From Panax quinquefolius (lineage: Eukaryota > Streptophyta > Magnoliopsida > Apiales > Araliaceae), in NCBI GenBank assembly GCA_020205615.1, contig CM035151.1:41536977-41600976 (forward strand): 64,000 nt of DNA, written 5' to 3'. How positions within the stretch are numbered: position 1 is the stretch's first letter; each line of letters begins with the position of its first letter. Below are positions 26,083-37,482 of this stretch, piece after piece. Both the position numbers and the translations under genes were made by a program. The notes under the pieces were generated by a model, which saw only the letters and a list, made by a program, of their open reading frames with translations, did no database searches and was not told the DNA's origin.

Positions 26083-26240
26083 CAGACGTCGAACCACTTG
26101 TCGTTTCACATTACAGGCATCGAACCACTTGTCGTTTCACATTACAGGCATCGAACCACTTGTCGTTTCACATTACAGGCGTCAAACCACTTTTCTTTTT
26201 ACATCATTAGTCGTCAAGCCACTTGCCTTTTCACACGCCA
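26083..26240 (+). repeat. Minisatellite of about 31 bp units in LTR A
   Basis: About five units with CGAACCACTTGTCGTTTCAC. Together with the 20 bp array it occupies the region upstream of the TATA box. Confidence 0.85.
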
Positions 26241-26261
26241 GGTGCTAAGCTAGAAATCTTC

Positions 26262-26269
26262 TATAAATA
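26262..26269 (+). promoter_or_regulatory. TATA box of solo LTR A (plus)
   Basis: TATAAATA in TCTATAAATAGAGGCC, conserved in three A copies; transcription would run through the tandem repeats downstream. Confidence 0.6.
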
Positions 26270-26439
26270 GAGGCCTAGGGCTTCATTATTTTTCACAATT
26301 CATTGAGCTATAGATAGAGAAAGTATAGAAAGAATAAGAGAGAAAGAAAGAAGAGTATTTTGTTCTTACACTGCTTTGCAGTATTCAATCTCCTACCAAA
26401 TGTAAGGGTGTTATTCTTTCTTATTCATGAAGAGAAGCT

Positions 26440-26900
26440 GTTGTTATTCCATTGCTTATTATTACATTGGAATAACTTTGTATAAGTTGTTTACCCTATA
26501 CTTGGTGACATTCTTCTATTATTACATTGGAACATCACATGCGTGTGTTTTACAGGACTGGTTAAAATCTTTTTATTATTATTCTATTGGAACATCACAT
26601 GCATGTGTTTTACAGGACTGGTTAAAATCTTTATTATTACTGTTGGAACATCACATCTATGTGTTTTACACGGGACTGGTTCCGTCTTTATTATTACATT
26701 GGAATATCTATCGTGTGTGTTTTACAGGACTGGTTAAAATCTTTATTATTACATTGGAACATCCTATCATGTGTTTTACAGGATGACAGTTCCATCTTTA
26801 TTATTCTGTTGGAACATCCTGTCGGTGTGAATTTCACACGACCTGGTTCCGTTATTTATTATTCTGTTGGAATAACCAGTCTGTGCGGTCTATCGCATGC
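26440..26900 (+). repeat. Tandem repeats of about 55 bp in the LTR A leader
   Basis: About eight units, each with TTATTATTACATTGGAACAT, a CACATGCATGTG-type palindrome, GTTTTACAGGACTGGTT. Each unit can be translated, which produces repetitive short open frames, but unit lengths are uneven and no protein is supported. Confidence 0.85.
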
Positions 26901-27973
26901 ATGGTGATTTCTTTTGTTATTCCATTCTTTATTATACCCGGTTGGTTAAAACTTTGACTTCTATACTCCATGAAATTAGTGGAATATCCTTGATATTTGC
27001 GTTTCATCCAGTATCTTTTCATGAAAATATTCTTACGATCATTCTTGAATTTTACTCTACAAAAGCGATATCATGTTGATAATTTGGACGTTAATAATTC
27101 TGGATAAAATAATTCTTGAACTTGTTTTATTGAATTCTTATATCATTGTCATCATCCTCATGTTTATATTTTTTAAAGTCATCATGGTGGCTGTAGTGCA
27201 TAGATGGACTTGGTATGATTATGACGAGAGACTATTGATTGTAATCATGACCGTAGTAATGTTACAAATGATGTGGTAAAAATCCTCGATTGGTAGTAGT
27301 GCATTGATGGATGATTGTTGGCATGATCATGACCATTAATGAATACACAAATATTCTTGGCCAGAAGTGCATGAATAATTGTGGTCGTGATACTAAGAAT
27401 ATATCTTCAGTAGTAGTAAGGGGGGTGATTCGATGATGTGGAATATTTATTAAAGCTGAGTCTCAGCTATAACAGTGATGAAAAACCTTTTAAAACCTAA
27501 AAGATAGTAGACTTTATTTTCTACTTGACTCTTTTAATGGATTGCATATTCCACTGCAGTTAAACTGGTTGTCTATTGTATTTTATCAGTTTAACATTGT
27601 TGAAGACTATTGATAATTTATTTTGCATTATCTTAGTCATAATATTTCTTCTTTGGGCTAGTTGAGCTCACCCTTTCTTTCACTGTTCTCTTCAGGAAAT
27701 GAGAATATAGCTGGGACGAGTCGGGGAAACGAGTGATGGTCTTGAAGATAGCATTAGTAGTCCTCACTATTCTGTGAAATAGTGTGATAATAATTGTAAT
27801 GAGCACTCCTTTTTGAGTTTGTATAATATCTAGTAGAGCGATATTTGTATTTAAACTCACGATTTATGTCGTATGTACACTGCATGTTATGTTAGTAAGT
27901 TGTATTTAAATTCTGTACCATGTAAGTGGCGACCCAAGATGGGTGATGTATACCTAATTTTGGGGGCGTCACA

Positions 27974-28330
27974 TATACATTCATTGTATATCCTAACTTG
28001 TGGGGAAAATTTGTTGCTCACCCTTGCTAAATAAATCTTTTCAGCTAGGGACGAAGTTGCAGAAGGTGCTGTGAAGAACAAAGGCAAAATGCTGGAGTAG
28101 TTATAATAAACTTATTATTATGTTATGTTTGTAAACCCTTTTTGTATATCTAAGGGGTATGTTTGTAATGTTATGGTTAGCGGACCTGGGACTAATGTAA
28201 TAACAACATATGTTAATATGATATGTATTACTATTTCTATATGAATGGGTAGATAGTTAGTATTATATTGTGGATTGTGAACACCAAAGGCTGGGGGGGG
28301 GTCGAGTAAACTTTGATTTGGGGTGTCAAG
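27974..28330 (+). repeat. 5' LTR of element C, fragment 2 (LTR end)
   Basis: Continues fragment 1 after the solo LTR. It shares TTGCTCACCCTTGCTA with LTR B at the corresponding place and ends GGGGTGTCA before a primer binding site. Confidence 0.7.
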
Positions 28331-28344
28331 TTGGTATCAAAGCT
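28331..28344 (+). other. Primer binding site of element C
   Basis: TTGGTATCAAAGCT follows the LTR end and matches the plant tRNA-Met-type site. Confidence 0.7.
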
Positions 28345-29429
28345 GTAGTGATCAAGGCGTCACAAGTTGGTAGCAGTGATGTAGGTTATAAATATGACGC
28401 CCCCAAAATTAGGTATACATCACCCATCTTGGGTCGCCACTTACATGGTACAGAATTTAAATACAACTTACTAACATAAGCTGCGTGGTACAATACCACA
28501 TAAATCGTGAGTTTAAATACAAATATAAATCTACTAGATATTATACAAACTCAAAAAGGAGTCCTCATTACAATTATTATCACACTATTTCACGAATAGT
28601 GAGGACTACTAATGCTATCTTCAGACCATCACTGCTTCCCCGACTCGTCCCAAATTTATATTCTCATTTTCAAGAGAATAAAGGAAAGAAAGGTGAGCTC
28701 AACTAGCCCAAGAAGAAATATTATGACTAAGATAATGCGTAATAAATTATCAATAGTCTTCAACAATGTTAAACCGATAAAATACAATAGACAACCAGTT
28801 TAACGACAGCGGAATATGCAATCCATTAAAAGAGTCAAGTAGAAAATAAAGTCTACTATCTTTTAGGTTTTAAAAGGTTTTTCATCACTATTATAGCTGA
28901 GACTTAGCTTTAATAAATATTCCACATCATCGAATCACCCCTGCACTACGACCAAGGATATTCTTTAGTATCACGACCACAATTATTCATGCACTACGGG
29001 CCAAGAATATTTGTGTATTCATTAATGGTCATGATCATGCCAACAATCGCCCATCAATGCACTACTACCACTAAGGATTTTTACCACATCATTTCTAACA
29101 TTACTACCATGATTACAATCGAATAGTCTCTCTAGTCATAATCATACCAAGTCCATCTACGCACTACATGTGCCATGATGACTTTAAAAAATAAAAACAT
29201 GAGGATGATGACAATGATATAAGAATTCAATAAAACAAGTTCAAGAATTATTTTATCCAGAATTATTAACGCCCAAATTATCAACATGATACATCGCTTT
29301 TGTAGAGTAAAATTCAAGAATGATCAAGAATATTTTCATGAAAAGATATCGGATGAAACGCAAATATCAAGGATATTCCACTAATTTAATGGAGTATAGA
29401 AGTCAAAGTTTTAACCAACGGGTATAATA

Positions 29430-30020
29430 AAGAATGGAATAACAAAAGAAATCACCATGCATGCGATAGATCGCAGACAAACAAAGTTATTCCAATGTAA
29501 TAATAAAGAACGGAACCGTGTCGTGTGAAATTCACAACCGGCTGTGATGTTCCAATGTAATAATAAAGATGGAACCAGATCCTGTAAAACACATGATATA
29601 GATATTCCAAATGTAATGATAAAGACGGAACCAGTTCTGTAAAACACATGCATGTGATGTTCCAATGTAATAATAAAGATTTTAACCAGTCCCGTAAAAC
29701 ACATGCATGTGATGTTCCAACAAAATAATAAAGATTTTAACCAGTCCTGTAAAACACATGCATGTGATATTCCAAATGTAACGATAAAGACGGAACCAGT
29801 CCTGTAAAACACATGCATGTGATGTTCCAACAGTAATAATAAAGATTTTAACCAGTCCCGTGTAAAACACATGCATGTGATGTTCCAACAAAATAATAAA
29901 GATTTAAACGTGTCCGTGTAAAACACATGCATGTGATGTTCCAATGTAATAATAGAAGAATGTCACCAAGTATAGGGTAAACCACGTATACAAAGTTATT
30001 CCAATGTAATAATAAGCAAT
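29430..30020 (-). repeat. Tandem repeats of about 55 bp in the minus solo LTR A, with RY palindromes
   Basis: About ten units. Six contain the exact 12 bp palindrome CACATGCATGTG, at 29645, 29700, 29755, 29810, 29868 and 29924, spaced 55-58 bp. Confidence 0.9.
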
Positions 30021-30194
30021 GGAATAACAATTTTTCTTCATGAATAAGAAAGAATAACACCCCTTACATTTGGTAGGAGATTAAATATCGCAAAGAAGTA
30101 GTAAGAATAAAATACTCTTCTTCTCTCTTATTCTCTCTATACTTTCTCTCTATAGCTTGAATGAATTCGTGAAAAATAATGAAGCCCTAGGCCT

Positions 30195-30202
30195 CTATTT
30201 AT
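30195..30202 (-). promoter_or_regulatory. TATA box of solo LTR A (minus)
   Basis: TATTTATA on the plus strand, the inverse of TATAAATA, in the conserved GGCCTCTATTTATAG context. Confidence 0.6.
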
Positions 30203-31439
30203 AGAAGATTTCTAGCTTAGCACCGCCGTGTGAAAAGGCAAGTGGCTCGACGACTAATGATGTGAAAAGAAAAGTGGTTTCGACGCCTCAGAATGTGAAA
30301 CGACAAGTGGTTCGATGCCTGTAATGTGAAACGACAAGTGGTTCAACGTCTGGTAAAGGTAATTACTATTAACGAAGGTAAATACTATTGACGAAGGTAA
30401 ATACTATTCACAAGGGTAATTACTATTGACGAAGATAATTACTATTGACGAAGGTAAATACTATTCACAAGGTGAATTACTATTGATGAAGGTAATTACT
30501 ATTGACGAAGGTAAATACTATTGACGAAGAGACTCTTAGATGATGACATATGAGCCCCCCATAAAATAATCAAACTTACCACAAATCATTTTTTTTCATC
30601 AACACATATTTAATCTTTCAACAATTATTAATCATTTATAACTTGTCGTCTCAATTATTGATTTAATACTATAACATATTATATGAGATGATAATCGTGA
30701 CAATAATTGAATCAATAATATAAGAGATATGATGCGTTAATTCATCGTAGTAATAATTGAGCATAAATGAGTGACTTCTCACGTAAGCATCAATAATCAA
30801 TATCGTGTGCTACTACGCAACCACGCCAGACATCGTACTTTTACCACCACCGGGTAGTTCAACAGCTTTTAACGGTAGTAACACCTCCGCCAAGTTATTT
30901 TTATAAAATATTTTTGTCGTTTTCTCAATCCGACAATAATTACATTGTGGGGTCCACCAATGATTGAGCCATTGTATTTAATATTCCCTAACAAAAAGAA
31001 TATTCTCCACCAAACTAATATTTTATAACAACTTGCATACTTTGCAAAATTTATAAATATTACCCACAACTATAACATTATATCAAATTTATTCCATAAT
31101 ATTCAAAAATAATATTTATAGAAAAATTCATCTTTATTTATAAAAGCTGGGGTCTTACAATAAACCTTAAGTGGGGTGGGGAAAACCCTAGGATTTTAAC
31201 CATAAGCGCAATCTAGAATACTCATTTAGAGTACTAAGTGATGGATTACCAAAATATACTGATACTGAGATATATGGACACATAGTGTGAGAAGTTCGTA
31301 CTGGAGAAGTATTAATCAAGTCAATTAGACTGATGGTAGGATGTTTGGAGAAGATTAAATGAGTGAGGAGATGCTAGCGTAATTTATTGCACAGTGCCCA
31401 GCATGAGTGAGGTGTCGCCAAAACAAATCAGTTGAGATG

Positions 31440-31992
31440 GTGGGAGAAGATGAACCTATGGTCAATCTGGGGAGCGATCATGATGATTATCCCGAGATTT
31501 ATCTGAGTGGTGATAAGGAGGCAGAGTCCGAATGAGCTAAAGTGGAGAAAGGGAATAAGACTAAAGTTGAAGAACAAGATCAACTATCTGCAGAAGTCCA
31601 AGAACTCTAGAGTAAAGTATTTCTCTTGGAGGAATTATGGAAGACGAAGCGAGCGTTACGCGAAATGACTAAAGAACGGAACGAGCTGAAGGCGTGGGTG
31701 GAGAGGATGAAGACTGAAGGTGGTGGATCGTCTGAAGGAACAATCAAGCAGCAAGAAGAGTAAGAATAAGAGAAAGAGGGACAACGATAGTGACAACTCT
31801 GAAAAATTCAAACCTGAAGAAGAAACAAGTCTGTAGCAAGTGTGGGAAGACTCACGTGGGAGAAAGCGTGATGTGGAAGAACGTGTGCTTCAATTTTAAG
31901 CAAGAAGGACATATTTTCCTATATTATCCTAAGCTGAAGGCAACAAGTGTCCTAGTAAGAAGAAGACTGGTGAAGGGAGTGGACGATAGATA
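31440..31992 (+). pseudogene. Gag relic 1 with zinc-knuckle-like C terminus
   Basis: An acidic start, then a Lys/Glu-rich stretch likely to be coiled coil (LWKTKRALREMTKERNEL), then KKQVCSKCGKTHVGE and NVCFNFKQEGHIFLYYP. The last part has the layout of a retroviral zinc knuckle, but the second cysteine is F and the final C is Y. Several stops are present. It looks like a diverged copy of the C-terminal part of gag relic 2. Confidence 0.55.
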
Positions 31993-32530
31993 GCTTAATT
32001 TTAAGCAATAGTATCTTTTGATAGAGTGTGATATTAACGGTTTTAATATCAAGAATGATGTGTGAACATATGAAAATATATATGTTTGTATGAATGAAAT
32101 CTTTATTTTCTATATGAATATAAGATTAAGATTTATTTTTGAGTTCTTAAAACTCATACTTATGGTAAGTTCATGACTCGTGATTATATGAATTGTTTTT
32201 AACCCCTTAGCGAATGGATGCCAAAGGTCTGACTAGGATAAGTTCATACACTCATATAATTATGGCAAGTTCCTGAACCCCTAGGTGTGGTAAGTTTGAT
32301 GAACTGGGGAATAGTTATGTGTGAATGGAGAATTACAACTTTTGTTTAAAGTTGTGTTGTTAACCCTGATATTATTTAAAAAGGGATAGTGTTATGTGTT
32401 AGGAGCTAAATGTACTATGTGTTATTTGAATAAATATGCGATTATATGAGAATTTTTTTTTAATTCTTATTGTGTTATTAATAAGAATTTGTATAGAGAA
32501 GGAGAATTAATGTAAGATATTTATCAGATA

Positions 32531-33190
32531 ATGCCGCCAAGGAAAGGAAGTCTAAATGAAAATAAGGAAGAACAATTTATGAATTTGAAGCAGGAAGATA
32601 TGACGGTGACATAATATTTTGTCAAGTTCGACGAGTTAGCAAAATTTTCTCCACATCGAGTGGACACTGAGGAGCTTAAAGCACGATGTCTTAGGAACGG
32701 ATTGAAATCTTTGGTACTCAAGAAGCTGGATGTGCTACAAATTAGTTCATTTTCAACGTTATTAGAAAAAGCCATTATCGCTGAAGGAGAAATTGAAGCT
32801 GTATTAAAGAATAGTCAAGAACAAAGAAAGGAGGCTGAAGGAAATATTATGATAGGTGGTAGTGGAGGTAGTAATCTTAATAAACGTAAGAGGGATGGTA
32901 ATATTAATTCAGGAAATAATCCAGTAAAGATTAGGAAGAAAGGCGCATCGTGCGTAGTTTGCGGGAAGCATCATCAAGGAATATATTTGAAGAACAAAGG
33001 AGACTATTATAAATGTGGTCAAGAGGGACACATGTCACCCCAGTGTCCCATTCCAAAGAAGACACATGGTTGTTTTGCGTGTGGATCGACCGATCATCTG
33101 GTCCGAAATTGTCCGAAGAGAAATGTAGAGAGGAGAAGTGCCAACAAGGGACCTGATAGCGGAACCTTTGTGATTCGAGGACCTGCATAG
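32531..33190 (+). pseudogene. Gag relic 2 (gypsy gag end with zinc knuckles)
   Basis: Starts MPPRKGSLNENKEE; an in-frame TAA near 32611 replaces the glutamine expected in MTVTxYFVKFDELAKFSP. After it a frame of 176 codons is open: the capsid end (LRNGLKSLVLKKLDVLQ), a basic linker (NKRKRDGN), then the knuckles CVVCGKHHQG, YYKCGQEGHMSPQCP and CFACGSTDHLVRNCP, ending at TAG (33188-33190). Gag would coat RNA in virus-like particles. No pol follows; the polypurine tract comes 275 bp later. Confidence 0.75.
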
Positions 33191-33465
33191 CCAAGAAGAC
33201 CAACAACATTCACTTTTCGCATAAACAGTTCCAAATGCAGCAGCTGCCCATGAACAGACGACATGTAACGAGTTCGGTTAGAAATTAAATTACGCAAGAA
33301 ATACGAGTTAGATATTTTTGTGATTTGTTTTCTTTTATATGATCCAAGTCACAGGTTAGAATTTGAGACACAAATTAATATTGTGTTGTTAAGAATGAAT
33401 TGATGATACAACTTTAAAAGATTGTAGAGAATAATAAAGCGGTGATTCTGAGGACGGAATCCTTT

Positions 33466-33479
33466 TAAGGAGGGGTGAA
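33466..33479 (+). other. Polypurine tract of element C
   Basis: TTTTAAGGAGGGGTGAA just before TGTGATAACCCGAG. Confidence 0.7.
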
Positions 33480-33644
33480 TGTGATAACCCGAGATTTCAA
33501 ATAATCAAAATTTTACGAATAATTTTTTTTTAATTAATATTAATATTAATTATCAATTTTGTGACAAGTATCTATGATACGAGTCTCGAGAAGGTCAATT
33601 TGTGTATTGACTAATAAATTAGAGTAGAGTTGTGCTTAACAAGA

Positions 33645-34300
33645 TTAGAAACCCTAACCCTAATTTTTGGATAGGGATTCGGTAGAAAATATAATTAAAA
33701 TAATTATATTGATGAGAATGTGTTTGTACTGTATGTTGATAATGATCAATGATTGATCGAATAAGGTTTAAAATTAATAAACCCTAATAAGATATTAGAA
33801 ACCCTAATCTCAGGATTAAAAACCTTAACGTACCGTTAGAAACCCTAATCAAAAGCCGAGAAACCCTAATTTCATATTCGGGAATCCGAAAACCCTAATT
33901 AAGAAACCCTAATCCTAATTAGTGAGCTTAAATGTTTAGTAAATGTTAAATTGATTATGAAACCCTAATTTAATTAGGAAACCCTAATTGTAATTTAGAA
34001 ATTTTAATTTTTCTAATCAAAACCCTAATTTCATATTCAGGATTTCTAAACCCTAATTAGGAAACCCTAATCCTAATTAACAAGCCTAAAGTGATTAGTA
34101 TGTGTTAATATAATTAGGAAACCCTAATTATACTTTAGAAATATTAATTTCTATTTAAAACCCTAAATTTATTTTTGAAAATTTTATTTTATTTTATTTT
34201 GAAACCCTAATTAGAAAATTCTAGAATTTAGGGTTTATAAAACCTAAGGGTTAGAACCTTAGGTTTAAACCCTAAGGGTTAAACCCTAAGGGTTTGTGGA
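33645..34300 (+). repeat. Telobox cluster (AAACCCTAA) in LTR C
   Basis: At least 15 copies of AAACCCTAA or close variants in about 650 bp, in places with the inverse TTAGGGTTT (34228-34300). The motif is one and a third units of the plant telomere repeat. Spacing is irregular, so it is not a telomere array. Confidence 0.85.
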
Positions 34301-35098
34301 ATTGTCTAGAATGCCATTAAATTTATTTTACAAATGACAAAAATGTCCTTTTTATTTTCTTTAATTTGTAACTTGTAGAAAATAACAAAACCTTTAGTTG
34401 GTGACCAACTAGGTTGGCTTGGTGACTCTAAAATCTCAGCAATCAGCCTCATTTTGACACATATGCCAGCCATTCATTGTATCTAAGTAATATAAAAAGA
34501 TTAAAGAGAGAGAATGTCTAGTATTTTGCTCATTTTTCTCTCTAACTCTTAACCACTTATTCTCTCTCAACACCTCCGAATTATACAAGTTGCTCAGTCA
34601 CAAAACACCTCTCTTAAACATCTAGATCAGTTAAGGAGAGTAAGAATCAAACATTTGGCAAGAAAAGGTATAAAGCCCTAAGCCCTTTTGATCTTGTATG
34701 CTTATAAAACTTTTGTGTTTAAGTGTTTAGATTTGTGCTAGAGTATGTTTTATGATGATCTATGTTGATATAACATAGATCCATAGCATCAAAATTCTTT
34801 AAAAATGAGTTTTACAAAAACTGTTCTTGAGTCTAAAAGTGCTCTGACAAGCAAATGTCAGTAGCCGTAGATCTTTATGTGTTTATGTTTTGAGTTGTTT
34901 TAAGCTTTATACGTGTAGCCTGTCATGTCGTATGTGATCTGAAAGTGGAATCAGGGTCATTGAATGTTTATATCGTAAGTTATTAACGGTCAAAGTCGGT
35001 TGACCGACCATGACCGAGTAAAATCTGGGAAACCCAAAAATCAAATATCAGCATCTGACAACTTTTTGTAACGCTTGGATTTGACATAATGTATATGA

Positions 35099-35132
35099 TA
35101 TGTTGATGTTGATGTTGATGTTGATGTTGATG
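35099..35132 (+). repeat. Short (GATGTT)n repeat
   Basis: About five and a half hexamer units inside LTR C. Confidence 0.9.
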
Positions 35133-35157
35133 TAACCAGGTTATAGTGTGTTGTATG

Positions 35158-36708
35158 TGTTAGTTCCTAGTTGGCACAATAGTTATCTAGAAGAGGGGGT
35201 TAAATAGATATTTAAAAATCTTTTCGTTTTAAACTTGTTCTTTGATAATGATTAAAACTTAGCGAAATAAATGTTTGTTTTAATCTTCTTTACCAAGTAA
35301 TGGAGTAATGAGGGTGAGGCAGTTATGGCAGTTATAACAGATATAGCAGTTATGATATGAATGTAAATAACATAGTCATTTTTAAGTGGTTCAGAGCACT
35401 TAAAGATCCTAGTCCACTCTTCTACTCAACGAGTAGGATATCCACTAAGGATGTTAGTTACAACTTCTGAATCACACAGATTCCTTCTAGACCAGCAGTC
35501 TAGGAACTTCTTAGTTCACTCTTGAACTCTTCAAGTCCAGCAGACATGGCTTTCTTACAGTTCACTAAGAACTCTTCAAGTCCAGCAGACTTGGTACTCT
35601 TCTTCAGTTGGTTGATAATGTTGTATTCTTGATGGTTGCTACTCAGTTGTTGTGTAAGCACTTGTTCTAAAGAACTGAGTAGCTGAGCAAGCTTTGCAAT
35701 ATCTCAGATCGTAGAGTTGAGCTTGAGAGAGATGTTCACATTGTTTGTTCCATGCTTGCATAGTTCTCTCTCATCTGTCTGATCTACATATATTTGATCT
35801 TGAAAACTATCCGTTGGATTCATCCGTTGAGGCATTAAATGCATTTAACTTTTCTGATCTTTGATGGAGACATTTCTGCACATCTTCTGAAACTGCATTA
35901 TGGCCCACTGACACAGCAGACTGCTTTCTCACCTAACACCTAAAAAGGTGTTTTGTCCCTCTTACCCATGGTACTATCCTTAGCTTCTTCAATACGCTTC
36001 TTTGTTGCATACTAAGGATATTTCATATACTCTGGGACTGATGAGTACTGCAGCATCTACAATCCATTTCTCATATGTTGAAATCTACCTTTACACAAAT
36101 CATGAGGCTCGACGTTTTCTGGCACAAGACAGATGCTCTATGATTCAGATCATGATACTCTATGATTCAGATCGTAGTAACTTGTTGCCTTGGTGCTTGA
36201 TCTGATGCTATCATTTAGAGAGCACTACGATTTCTCTTAAACCCTTGCACACTACGATCTTTACTTGCTCGTGTTCTTGACTCTACGTTCCCGAGAGCAC
36301 ACTACGATCGTTGACTTGTAAACTACATGTTTCCTTTAGCACACTACGATCGTGGAGTTGGCTCGGCAAACATTGGGACCACTCTATGATTTCCGAAGAG
36401 TTCCTTCAAGGTAGGCACACTACGATCTTTGAAGCTCTATGTTTCTGCCTTGACTTCTGCAATGTTGATCAGATGATACACTATGATTTCTTCGAACCCT
36501 ATCTATTACATCTCAAGATCAACCTAACATCTTTGATCTTTCTATCTATACATTCTATTACAGAATGATACACGTTAAGATCTTAGATCAACCTAACAAA
36601 TTTGATATATCACTAAGTCCTTGTACATATCTTACTTGGAAAGAACTTTACAAATAATCATGACCATATACATTAAAACATCAAATTATAATATGCATTC
36701 TCCCAACA
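35158..36708 (-). repeat. 3' LTR of the Sirevirus-like element, complete, 1,551 bp
   Basis: On the minus strand it starts TGTTGGGAGAATGC (36708) and ends GGAACTAACA (35158). The part 35158-36160 aligns well with the 5' LTR. The 36200-36500 part carries at least five CTACGATC motifs. No open frame of interest. Confidence 0.9.
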
Positions 36709-36721
36709 ATCTCCCCCTATT
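36709..36721 (-). other. Polypurine tract of the Sirevirus-like element
   Basis: Minus strand AATAGGGGGAGAT directly before the LTR start, the standard copia form. Confidence 0.85.
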
Positions 36722-37482
36722 TGATGTTGACATAACCAAGGAGATTTGTTGTCATGATTATTAGTGACTAGATGCATTTGTAGGAAATTTAAATATGACT
36801 TAGTATTTCAGTGAGCAGCTAAAATTTCTAGAGAATAAACATGAATTTATTGATGATCAGGAAATATTTCAGTTTGGCATTACATCAATAGGAAATTAAA
36901 GTTTCAACTTATCTCTGTTTCTTTGACCTCTTTAATGGAGGTGGGTTGGCATACCTCAAATTTCTTTATTTTTTCTAAGCTTTTAGTTTCGATTAACTCT
37001 TCCAAATTTCGCTTGGACTTAGTCTTAGATTTTCTTCATGTCTGTACATGAATGTAGGATCTCCAATTGGCATTCTTATGCGTATAGTAGACACATCTTG
37101 TGAGCTGGGAGTTGACTCCTAACGACTTAATGGTATAGCCGTTAAAATTCCCTACTGATCAGATCGTTGAGTCTGATGGTGGAATTATCTTGTAGGAGGG
37201 CTTCGTGATGCTTGAGCATGAAATTGTCCTCTTCCCCTTTCTTAAATTCCATGACCTCCTCTGCCTCTGCCTTGATCTCCCTGCCTTCCCTTAACTCCTT
37301 TCCCTTTATTCTCCCCCTTTATGTCAGCATCAAGGGTTTGAATATCTACAGATAGTCGATTAACTCCTTGGACAAGCTCATTCAGTTGGCTTTGTGTCTG
37401 AGCAATGTCCTCTCGACTTTCCTTGATCTGTTTGTCAGATCTTGCTTTTTTTATTTCGGAGGGCTGTTAGAACCATGTCATT
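36722..37482 (-). other. Non-coding 3' region of the Sirevirus-like element
   Basis: Between the last open part of the extra ORF and the polypurine tract. The minus frame has many stops. A purine/pyrimidine-rich block (37225-37320, CCTCTGCCTCTGCC-like) is seen; nothing else recognised. Confidence 0.5.

Larger units (their letters stand above)
25305..27973 (+). mobile_element. Solo LTR of gypsy family A, plus orientation, 2,669 bp
   Basis: TGTAAGACCCC start, GGGGGCGTCACA end, no internal region, and a perfect 5 bp duplication TATAC on both sides. It therefore arose by insertion of a full element and later LTR-LTR recombination. It contains the U3 minisatellites, a TATA box and the transcribed tandem repeats. 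It sits inside the 5' LTR of element C. Confidence 0.93.
28393..31159 (-). mobile_element. Solo LTR of gypsy family A, minus orientation, 2,767 bp
   Basis: Reads on the minus strand from TGTAAGACCCC (31159) to GGGGGCGTCA (28395), with the terminal CA changed (TATGAC on the plus strand for expected TGTGAC). Flanked by a perfect duplication ATAAA at 28388-28392 and 31160-31164. It lies just inside element C, after the primer site. Its own TATA box is at 30195-30202 (minus). With the plus copy it forms a large inverted repeat. Confidence 0.93.
31160..33479 (+). mobile_element. Internal region of gypsy-type element C (gag relics only)
   Basis: Continues from the primer site across the minus solo LTR to the polypurine tract. 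It contains two damaged gag-like pieces and no protease, RT or integrase. 32140-32340 is related to the interior of element B. The element thus looks non-autonomous or heavily deleted. Confidence 0.7.
33480..35157 (+). repeat. 3' LTR of element C, first 1.68 kb
   Basis: Starts TGTGATAACCCGAG, parallel to TGTGACAACCCGAG of LTR B. It holds the telobox cluster, a leader-like region (34500-34680) and a short GATGTT repeat (35099-35132). The Sirevirus-like element interrupts it at 35158 and the rest of the LTR does not reappear on the other side. Confidence 0.8.

Noticed and set aside
26083..26240. CRISPR-like array (31 bp units)
   Set aside because: Units are contiguous without unique spacers, in a plant LTR.
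26427..26907. Overlapping repetitive open frames (CFTGLVKIFII-type units) in LTR A
   Set aside because: They come from the 55 bp tandem repeats, appear in several frames, and unit lengths are not multiples of three throughout.
29411..29944. A 177-codon minus-strand frame
   Set aside because: Same tandem repeats in the minus solo LTR; the frame is not kept in the other LTR copies.
33645..34300. Interstitial telomere
   Set aside because: Motifs are irregularly spaced and part of an LTR shared with a related element, not a head-to-tail telomere array.
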